A stretch of DNA of 64,000 bases from Huiozyma naganishii CBS 8797 (lineage: Eukaryota > Ascomycota > Saccharomycetes > Saccharomycetales > Saccharomycetaceae): the NCBI RefSeq assembly GCF_000348985.1, contig NC_035929.1, positions 434,001 through 498,000 of the forward strand, in the 5' to 3' direction. The notes beneath the pieces are model-generated. The model made no database searches, was not told the origin of the DNA, and was given only the letters and a program-made list of their open reading frames with translations. Shown here piece after piece: positions 37,404 through 45,600 of the stretch (its first letter is position 1; each line of letters opens with the position of its first letter). The translations under genes were made by a program, and so were the position numbers.

Positions 37404-37569
37404 AGAACACGGGGCGCGCTTTTCATTTCCTTAAACAACATTGCTGCTTCATCATATTGTCTTCTCGCCACCCTCCCTTCTAACCGTATATATTTCTATC
37501 TTCTTTAAATGTTTCGTTTCTTTAAAAATACTGATAATATATAACTACGAGTGCAATACGTACCAGTCC

Positions 37570-37929
37570 TCAATTTATTAGAGCATAACTGAACGTCCAC
37601 GCCATTACAAACCCCATTAATTCCCTAGTCACATTGGCAAATATTAAATCGTTCACTACACCCTCGTAAAACCTGCTGGGTTGCCTCTTGCAAATTATAA
37701 GAACGTAGATCAGAGCACACGCAAAGTATACAACAAAAAACTGCAAAAACCCACGAAGTGACTCCAATTGTAGCACGCCTGCTGCGACGCCATTTACCAG
37801 ACATATCTTATCCAAATATGTAACGTATGTTTGCTTGTTTAGCGCAATGTTGACACCCGATTTCAACGGATCCGTAAACTTGCTGTTAAGGTCATTGCCA
37901 GTGCTTGCACTAGGGTCCACATTCTCCAT
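37570..37929 (-). CDS. EMC6: ER membrane protein complex subunit Emc6
   Basis: This 119-residue protein (108 in S. cerevisiae) is a core transmembrane subunit of the ER membrane protein complex, which inserts tail-anchored and multi-pass proteins. It has a hydrophilic N-terminus with NKQTYVTYLDKICLVNGVAAGVLQLESLRGF, then a helix (LQFFVVYFACALIYVLIICK), and ends with FANVTRELMGFVMAWTFSYALIN. The segments fit the three-helix Emc6 fold. It is convergent with PUF3 as in S. cerevisiae. Confidence 0.92.
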   Translation of the reverse strand: MENVDPSASTGNDLNSKFTDPLKSGVNIALNKQTYVTYLDKICLVNGVAAGVLQLESLRGFLQFFVVYFACALIYVLIICKRQPSRFYEGVVNDLIFANVTRELMGFVMAWTFSYALIN

Positions 37930-38084
37930 CGTCCTGTAATCGTTCAGTCACTATGGATCAAATACTCTACGCTACACTCGCACAATAATGCAACGCAAGA
38001 GTCCTTAATGCTCCGTGCCGAAATTCAATTTTTTTCTATTACAAATTCAATGAGAAAAAAAATCTTATTCACTTGAAGCTCTAA

Positions 38085-38122
38085 TGAAAATTTTCCAGTT
38101 TCGACTGTCATCGCCTCATCGC
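38085..38122 (+). promoter_or_regulatory. RRPE and PAC elements before HGH1
   Basis: TGAAAATTTTCC (38085-38096) is followed by CTCATCGC (38115-38122), 46 bp before the HGH1 ATG. The pair indicates co-regulation with ribosome-biogenesis genes, consistent with a translation-related chaperone. Confidence 0.75.
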
Positions 38123-38167
38123 ATCTCATTCCAGAAGACCATCTAACCGCAAGACCTACACGAAAGC

Positions 38168-39256
38168 ATGGCTACCCAGTTAGAAGAGTTGGTCAGTTTT
38201 TTACATTCTCCACAGCCGGCTGTCAGGCAAATCGCTTTAGATAATTTGGTCGGTTTCAGCACTGGGCCTACCTCAACGTTATTCAAATATGATAATCTTA
38301 CTCCAGTTAAAGACTTGAAACAACTGGCGCAGGAAAACTCGAGGATTCTGGTTCAGCAGTCAGTAACAATTCTGGCAAATTTGTGTGATGATCCACAGAT
38401 GAGAAGGGCGATCAGTGAAGATACCAATTTTGTCAAATACCTGGCGTCTAAAATTTGTGATCAAGAAAATACATCCGCAGATATCATGTGTATCTTGCTG
38501 AGTAATTTGGCGAAAGATGATTCCATAACTAAAATCTTTGATATGGTTAGAGAGACGACCCCCGAGAAACGAGAAAAGGAGAAAGGGATCTTTGCCAGCG
38601 ATAAAATTATGGACTGTTTGATGGATTGTTTTGTAAAGGGTAACGACAGAAAGTTGAACAAATTTGCAAACTACGACTACTTGGCGTACTTCTTTGCAGA
38701 CATTGCGAGATTTCTAAAGGGTAGGTCCTACTTCATTGAACAGCAGGAATACGATGGAGTTGTGCCATTGTCGAAGCTGTTAGTATTCACAGAAAAATAT
38801 GACTCTAAGACCAGAAGAGAGGGTGTTGCCTCGACCATAAAGAACTCCCTATTTGACTCTGAGACGCACGACAGACTGTTGAAGGATGAAAATATCAACC
38901 TACTGCCTTACATCCTACTACCAATAACATCCGCAAAGGACTCGGAAATTGATGAAGAAGACATGTTCAACCTCCCAGACGAATTGCAACTACTACCAGA
39001 AGCTAAGAGGCGGGATCCCGTTCCATCCATTATTTGCGTCCATTTGGAAAGTATATTGTTGCTGTGTACAACTCATGCTGCAAGAGAATACCTGAGAAGT
39101 AAATCGGTGTACCCACTGGTCAGAGAACTTCATAAAAACGTTGAAGATGAAAACATTGCTGATTTATGTTATAGAGTGGTAAATATGTTGATGAGAGGGG
39201 AACCAGAAGCTGAGGCAGTAGAGGAGTTACCATCAAAAAAATTTGGAAGATGGTGA
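38168..39256 (+). CDS. HGH1: eEF2-folding co-chaperone Hgh1 (C-terminal tail out of frame)
   Basis: This 362-residue armadillo-type protein fits Hgh1 (about 394 in S. cerevisiae), which helps the TRiC/CCT chaperonin fold elongation factor eEF2. The helical repeats run through the protein ([23 protein letters not shown] to [27 protein letters not shown]). The frame ends SKKFGRW-stop just after a run of seven A (39235-39241). One base fewer in that run would open 21 further codons rich in Asp/Glu and ending EEMVEVA at TGA 39303-39305, which resembles the acidic end I expect for Hgh1. The stated end is therefore probably artefactual or mutated. Convergent with TFG1 as in YGR187C-YGR186W. Confidence 0.87.
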   Translation: MATQLEELVSFLHSPQPAVRQIALDNLVGFSTGPTSTLFKYDNLTPVKDLKQLAQENSRILVQQSVTILANLCDDPQMRRAISEDTNFVKYLASKICDQENTSADIMCILLSNLAKDDSITKIFDMVRETTPEKREKEKGIFASDKIMDCLMDCFVKGNDRKLNKFANYDYLAYFFADIARFLKGRSYFIEQQEYDGVVPLSKLLVFTEKYDSKTRREGVASTIKNSLFDSETHDRLLKDENINLLPYILLPITSAKDSEIDEEDMFNLPDELQLLPEAKRRDPVPSIICVHLESILLLCTTHAAREYLRSKSVYPLVRELHKNVEDENIADLCYRVVNMLMRGEPEAEAVEELPSKKFGRW

Positions 39257-39305
39257 AGACAACAGTGATGATGAGGATGATGAGGAGATGGTCGAGGTTG
39301 CATGA
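39242..39305 (+). other. Displaced acidic C-terminus of HGH1
   Basis: The +1 frame after the A run reads Asn-Leu-Glu-Asp-Gly-Glu-Asp and continues with DDEDDEEMVEVA before TGA. It has coding character but is out of frame with the main HGH1 frame. It would be joined to it by a single-base difference in the homopolymer. Confidence 0.7.
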
Positions 39306-39615
39306 AAACAACTACATATGTGGTGCCCAACAGTTTATGGAACCGCCGTGTATACTTAGTTGAGGATAATACAAATATATACTATACGGGAACAATGGCA
39401 GATGAGCATCGATTGTAAAATGTATCTTGCAGCTTGTGTGTCGCTCATAATAATCAGCATTAGGTTACTCTTAGAAAAATAGATATATAACCATACTTCT
39501 GATTGAATTTCTTTATAAACGGAGGTCTCAGCAAAGAGGACTTTGCGTATTTCATTAAACGACAGTCGAACGTAGAATGAGAAGCACAGAGTGTCTTGAC
39601 CTTGGTTTGAAACGC
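39306..39615. other. Convergent intergenic region, HGH1/TFG1
   Basis: This A+T-rich 3'-to-3' spacer shows nothing beyond likely transcription terminators and polyadenylation signals. Confidence 0.4.
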
Positions 39616-41733
39616 CTACTTTTTCAGTTCCATGTGCTCATTATCGACTTTACGGCACAGTTTCTTAACGATTGCGAACATTAGCTTTTTGTTCTCAGAA
39701 CCGGGAAACCTCTTTCTAATAGTCTTCCCGAAATCTTTGACGTTGACTTTACCATCACCAATAGCATCTATAATGTCCTGTTCGCTGATCAGAGGCGTGA
39801 TTTCGTTGCCATTTTCCACCTTTACTTTCTTGGCTTCCGGTTCTTCCTGTTTAACAATTGGTGCTGGAGAGTTCGAATCCGTGTGAATTTCGGAGACTTC
39901 CCTCACGCGCTTTGTCGTTGGATTCCACTCGCCTTGAGGGAAGTTTTGTAATACGCTTTTCTCACTCTTTAATATCACAAAACAATCGTTTATGCTTTTC
40001 ACCTTTATTGGAGGAACCGACTTAACAGATGGGGATCTTTCCCTTTTGATCTGTGGAGACCTCCCTTTCTTGGGAGAATCTGCTTTGTCCTTGTCTTTCT
40101 TCTCCTCTTCGCCTTTGCTCGATTCCTCCTTTTCAAGATCGGATTCTGATAGGTACGGATTTATTTCATCGTCGTCTGAAGAGTACAGAGCTGCTAACTC
40201 AGTTTTCTGTAGTGCTTTCTTAATTCTTTCACCTTCCACATCAATCTTTTTTTCGGTAAACAAATCATCCTCCTCGTTCCCTGAGCCTTGATCCTCATCA
40301 CGCAAGCCCATTGCATTAGCTTGCAACATCTCCTTCTTAATTCTTTCCTCAGACTCTTTATTTTCTTGTTCGTTACCGTCAATAATAGGTGCTTCTTCGT
40401 CATCAGCAAATTCTTCATCGTAATCCAGTTCTACTTCTGAGTTATCGCCGTGCTCTTCCTCCCCTTCAGCACCGTGTTGGTCAGATACAGCCTTCAATCT
40501 TCTCTTAGTTCTGTCATATCTTGTCGTGGTGGTACCGATGTTGTCCAAATGCTTCATTAACCAACGAGGAACTTCCCCAGCTTTTTTATCCATTCTTTTT
40601 TCAGCTTCGTCAATCGTCAGCGTGGCATACTTGTTTCTCGCAGTAAATTTATAGACTTTATCAGCGGGTATCATCGTGAAACTACCGTCATCTTCCACAG
40701 ACAGCATTACATAAGAGTCGGAGTTACCTGCTTCGTATGAACCAACCCAAGTGTTGTACCCGTCGTAATCTTCCATGACCCATGGGTAAAATTCCTCAAA
40801 CCGTAACTTTTTGGCGTTCTCGTCCAACACTTTCAACTGACGAGTTTTCCTCTTTGGATTGATTCTTCTGGCACGTCCACCACCGTCTGGGGCAACGTCT
40901 GCAAAGGGATCTGTGGTACCTGGTGCAAATTCAGCTTCCGCTTCCTCCTTCCCATCGTACTTTACCATACCGACTTTCTCTGGGTGCTCCGAGATACCGG
41001 CCTCCTCCAACTGTGTGACTATTGGAACAGAGCCGTCTTCGTTAGGCACTGGACCACTTACGCCATTCGGCACATTTGGTACAGCAGTTGAACTACCCGG
41101 GGTACCATTGGGCTCAGCTGGGGTGGTTGCCTTTGGAACAACACCGGGCGTCAGAGAGCCTGCTGGAGTGGAGGTCGATCCCAGAGTAGGAGCCTGAGCT
41201 AGTTTCCCAGGATAAGTTGAAGGTTGGGTATTTATGCCACCGTTTTTCTTCTCATCCTCCTGTTGTCTCTTGTACTCGGCTATTTCCTTTTGTCTTTGGA
41301 CAATTTCTGCCCTAGTCAGTTGAAACTGCAGATTTCTTGTATCCTTCCTGTGCAATCTAATAGGTTCGTGGAATGAAGTTTCAAAATCGATTTTCTTCTT
41401 ACTTTGGAATTTCAAAAGATGCGTCCTCATATTTTCCAACTTTTCTCTAGAAATGGCTCTCAACGGAAATTCGTTGTACTCTTCCACTTCACCTTCCCGC
41501 TTCACAGAAGCCCCAGAACCATTGGACCCATTGGCAATTTCAACACCTAGCAGTCTACTCTCCCTCGCATGTATAGCATCAGGATCTTCCTTCTTAACAG
41601 AGATAGGAGTACCCTTCCCGGATTGTCGAGCCCTCAAAAAATTCCGCCTGTACTTGTCTCTCCTGATGAAGGGAGAAACGGGGCCACCGGTTCCGCCGTC
41701 TCCAGCATTACCACCACGTCTCGGAACAGCCAT
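39616..41733 (-). CDS. TFG1: TFIIF large subunit Tfg1
   Basis: This 705-residue protein (735 in S. cerevisiae) is the RAP74-like subunit of the general transcription factor TFIIF, which binds RNA polymerase II with Tfg2. The conserved N-terminal dimerisation region is split as in yeast: EYNEFPLRAI...MRTHLLKFQSKKKIDF...HRKDTRNLQFQLTRAEIVQRQKEI, then a Pro/Thr/Gly-rich insert, then LKFEEFYPWVMEDYDGYNTWV-like sequence and MLSVEDDGSFTMIPADKVYKFT. Acidic and Lys-rich linkers lead to the C-terminal winged helix (EQDIIDAIGDGKVNVKDFGK). The first ATG is 41733 (MAVPRRGGN). It diverges from UBR1; TYS1, which separates them in S. cerevisiae, is absent. Confidence 0.96.
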   Translation of the reverse strand: MAVPRRGGNAGDGGTGGPVSPFIRRDKYRRNFLRARQSGKGTPISVKKEDPDAIHARESRLLGVEIANGSNGSGASVKREGEVEEYNEFPLRAISREKLENMRTHLLKFQSKKKIDFETSFHEPIRLHRKDTRNLQFQLTRAEIVQRQKEIAEYKRQQEDEKKNGGINTQPSTYPGKLAQAPTLGSTSTPAGSLTPGVVPKATTPAEPNGTPGSSTAVPNVPNGVSGPVPNEDGSVPIVTQLEEAGISEHPEKVGMVKYDGKEEAEAEFAPGTTDPFADVAPDGGGRARRINPKRKTRQLKVLDENAKKLRFEEFYPWVMEDYDGYNTWVGSYEAGNSDSYVMLSVEDDGSFTMIPADKVYKFTARNKYATLTIDEAEKRMDKKAGEVPRWLMKHLDNIGTTTTRYDRTKRRLKAVSDQHGAEGEEEHGDNSEVELDYDEEFADDEEAPIIDGNEQENKESEERIKKEMLQANAMGLRDEDQGSGNEEDDLFTEKKIDVEGERIKKALQKTELAALYSSDDDEINPYLSESDLEKEESSKGEEEKKDKDKADSPKKGRSPQIKRERSPSVKSVPPIKVKSINDCFVILKSEKSVLQNFPQGEWNPTTKRVREVSEIHTDSNSPAPIVKQEEPEAKKVKVENGNEITPLISEQDIIDAIGDGKVNVKDFGKTIRKRFPGSENKKLMFAIVKKLCRKVDNEHMELKK

Positions 41734-42607
41734 CACTCACTTGCTTTATATTACCGTTCAGCAACAAGTACCCACGCAAAACTTCCAGACGAAAAGCTCT
41801 CCCTCTTGCCAATCGAGCAGTCTTGGGGCGCTTCATAAAAGATGATTGCCATTCTGATTTTAATTGCCATGGAAGAGAATACTCATTTCTCTGTAATCAC
41901 TTTACACGGAACAGTAAAAGCCCTAATTTGACTGATTTTAGGGCTTGTACAGGACCCTAATTAACATTTTTTAGGGCTTGTAAAAATTTTTAAACCCTAA
42001 TTTTGGTCTTGCAGTTCAGGTCGAAATAAATGCCCTAAAAGGCGGGTAACATAACTTTTTGAGTTTTTGTGGACCTTTTTTTTTTATCGAAATTTTTCGA
42101 GTCTCTTCAGAAAACGAGTTCCCGTCTCACGGGTTTTAAGAAAGACGCCGTGTGTTCTGTTATCGTTATTTGATAGATTTCTGGTGCGAATTTTACGCTA
42201 GAAGGACCCACATAAACAAAGGAAAGCTGAGAAAGATCGTGCTACTACTCAGCCTCTTTGAACTTTTAAGGTATTCTACTGTATTTCTCTTTCACATAGT
42301 AGAAACACGCGAGTAAAGAAACGTCTTTTGAAGAGTTATTTTCACAGCTCTGATTCTCGCTATCTCTATCTCTCTAATTAGCTGATTCCTCTTTTTTTTA
42401 TTTTAGGAGGTAAGCATTTGGAAAGACGGATACACTGAGCAGATTTGGTTTTGATGCTTTGAAGTTTGTTGTACTCATCTTCTCAATTTTTTCAAGAAAA
42501 ATTTCACTCTATTCCGTCAAACCCTCTCTGTTACTCTGGAATTCAAACGACTTTATCGTGCTAACTTTAACAGTAATAGTAACATTAACAACTATTAATA
42601 AGGAGAT
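41734..42607. other. Divergent intergenic region, TFG1/UBR1
   Basis: This 874-bp region contains the RCCCTAA array (41920-42038, separate entry), then poly-T tracts, a small hairpin CCCGTCTCACGGG near 42123-42135, and a GCTGAG/CTCAGC inverted repeat near 42225-42255. TYS1 would be here in S. cerevisiae; I see no remnant of it. The stretch 42040-42600 has no protein-coding frame and could hold a small RNA or a long UBR1 leader. Confidence 0.4.
41920..42038. promoter_or_regulatory. Array of six Tbf1-type RCCCTAA motifs
   Basis: RCCCTAA occurs on the plus strand at 41920-41926, 41954-41960, 41994-42000 and 42032-42038, and on the minus strand (TTAGGGC) at 41938-41944 and 41971-41977. The first five alternate in orientation with start-to-start spacings of 18, 16, 17 and 23 bases. 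Tbf1, an essential yeast factor, binds TTAGGG/RCCCTAA and activates snoRNA genes and some housekeeping promoters. Six exact matches within 119 bp are very unlikely by chance. Confidence 0.8.
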
Positions 42608-45600
42608 ATGGACACTACACAATTAAAAGGTCATGTCAGATCCACTCTCTTGGGTATTCATGAACTTGAACATTTTAAAAATATAAGGGGCCCAGGCGAT
42701 AGGACTGACATGGACCATTCGTTGAAGGCTTTGGTGTACAAGTATCTGTATTTTGCAATCAGTGACCAAGGTGCACAACTTCCTAAGCTTTTCCCGGGTC
42801 GGTCCGATTTTCCAGTATCCTTTGATCAAGCTTTGGACGTCAACTACAAGGAGGACTATTATAAAGTCAGTAGTCAAACTGTATCAAAGAGTAAGCAATT
42901 TAGACATAAAGGCAGAAATTGTGGCAGAAAGTTCCGATTGGGCGAACCCCTTTATAGGTGCCAGGAGTGCGGCTACGATGATACATGTGTCCTCTGTATC
43001 AACTGTTTTAACCCAAAAGATCATGAGGGCCACCATATATATACGGATATCTGCAATGATTTTACAAGCGGTATCTGTGACTGTGGCGATGAGGAGGCAT
43101 GGTTGAGTCCACTCCATTGTAAAGCTGAGGAAGATGGTGAGGACGAGATTATGGACTCCGATGACGCTGAGTTTGACGAGGAGATTATAGAATCGGTGCT
43201 GATGGAGATATTCGATTATATCATCGATTTGTTCAACCAAAATTTTGAACCATTGCCAACTTTCACAAAAGAGATCACATTTAAACTAAGGGAATTTGTT
43301 CAAAAGGAAAATAAGAGCCAAATAGACGAGCTACTGAACGATGTGGCCTACAAGAATGAACGTATTGCAACCCCAGAAGCGCCCAGTAACTACACTGTGA
43401 TGATATACAACGATGAGTACCACAATTACTCGCAAGCAAGTATGGCACTCAGACAAGGTGTCCCAGATAATATACATACTGATCTTCTTACTTCTAGGAT
43501 AGATAGTGAGGGGAGAGCCATGCTAAAGTGTGCGGAGGACATTAGCAGTCTGATGGATGGGTACTTCGCTGTACAGACCAACGGATTAAGCGCAACGATG
43601 ACATCGTGGACAGAATATGTTCATCAGGAAACAGCAAAATACCTCATCTTTTGGTGTAATCATTGCCTAACTATCCCAAACCCAGACTTCCAGCATGCTT
43701 TCAGGAATGCCCTTGGTAAGGTACTGTGTGACGAGTACACTAAGGCAAGTGTGTCCATTAACATGACAAGCTCAATTGAGAAATATTTCGCCGAAAAAAT
43801 ACCTCTTAGCAACCCTTATAGATTCTTGGATGTGTCATTGTTGAACGAAAAAAATGGTATTCCATTAGGTCATCATAAACGTCTCGCGGCATCAAGTCTG
43901 GATCAGATATCAAATACGTTAAATGAATACGAACAAGGAACGGAAAGGACATACTTTAACTCAAGATTGCAGTATATCTTGTTTTTCGATAACAGGTATT
44001 GGAAAAAACTAAGAAAGGAGTTGCAAAATCTGATAATCCCAACGCTTTCTTCATCGATAATTTACAAACCTATTTTCTGTGAGAATGTGGTCCAAATATT
44101 CAACCACATCAGTAGGTCGATAACTTTTATGGACAGAGAGCCCCAGTTAACTGCCCTGAGAGAGTGCATTGTTCAATTATTTACCTGTCCAACAAATGCG
44201 ATGATGATATTCACACATAAGAACAATTACTTTACCGATATTATGTGGTCGATTATCGATATTTTTGTCGATTTTTGTAAACTTGAAAACGGTAATCTGG
44301 TTTGGCAAAGAGTCCAAAGAACAAACCCGACCAAAAGTTTTAACATTTCGTTTAAACAAGCACTCTACACTGTGGAAATTTTGTTGAGTAAAGTTGATAA
44401 CCCAAGCATCATACTACAACCTGCGGAATTCATATCGATCGTTACGTTGTGCAAATTCTTCAATGGTGCCTGGAAAATCAAACGCAAGGAGGGTGAGCAT
44501 GTCTTACACGAAGATCAGCATTTTATTCCGTATCTGGAATTTACCACTTCTGTTTACTCCATCATTCAAACAATTGACAATAGTCTAACGAATCATGGTT
44601 GCGATGAACGGCTGCTAACAAACGCCATCCGATTAATGAACTCGTTTTTGAGTCACAAATCTCTGACCTACAAACTGACAAATGGTTCCCATGAGATCGT
44701 CAAATTCAGTGTCAGCTCTGAAAGAGTTGCATTCATGAACCCCATCCTAAACTTTTTTTTCCTTTTGATAGAGAAAGTTCCCTTGTCCAAAGCATATGAA
44801 ACCATAGTTTATCAGGATGCATCACCCGATCAACAACAAAATAATGAAGCATATAACGATGCGAAAGATGATTTTGACTTTTTGAAAATATCAGATTTTG
44901 CCCTGAGGTCCGTTGTGTTATGTTCCCAAATCGACATTGGGTTTTGGGTGCGAAATGGTATGTCGGTGCTTCATCAAGCATCCTACTATAAGAATAATCC
45001 GGAATTGAACTCCTACTCCAGGGATATTCATCTTAATCAACTAGCTTTCTTGTGGGAATTTGATGATACGCCACGTGTTATCTATAATATGTTAGACAGA
45101 TGGGAACTTTTGGCATGGTTTAATGGGGAAGTTTCTTTCAAACAAACGGTATATGGAGATAAGATATCCTTGATGATTCAACAGTTTTTGTCCTTTGTTT
45201 ATCAAGTTTTGACAGAAAGACAATTTTTCCAAACATTTGACTCCGTCTCGGAAAAGAAGATGCATCAAATCAAAGAGGCAATAATTTACAACCTGTATGC
45301 CAAGCCGCTTCCTTATTCGAAGTTACTTAGATTGGTACCTGATTACTTTACAGAGAATTCAGCGAACTTTGATGCAGCTTTGAGTGAAGTTTCGAACTTT
45401 ATTGAGCCAAGAGGTCTGGCTGATAATGGTGTGTTTAAGTTAAAGGAAATTTTCTATTCCAAGATTGACCCACTGAAACTTCTAAACCTTGGAAATGAGT
45501 TTGAAAGTAGCGCAACTATCATTAAAACGCATTTGGCTAAGGGCAAAAAGGATGAGGTTACTAAGGTCGTACTACAGCCACAACTGATCTCACCTAAGCA

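Noticed and set aside
39235..39256. Programmed ribosomal frameshift in HGH1.
   Set aside because: The required shift is +1, and the site lacks the known yeast +1 frameshift heptamers (such as CUU-AGG-C); a homopolymer indel is the simpler explanation.
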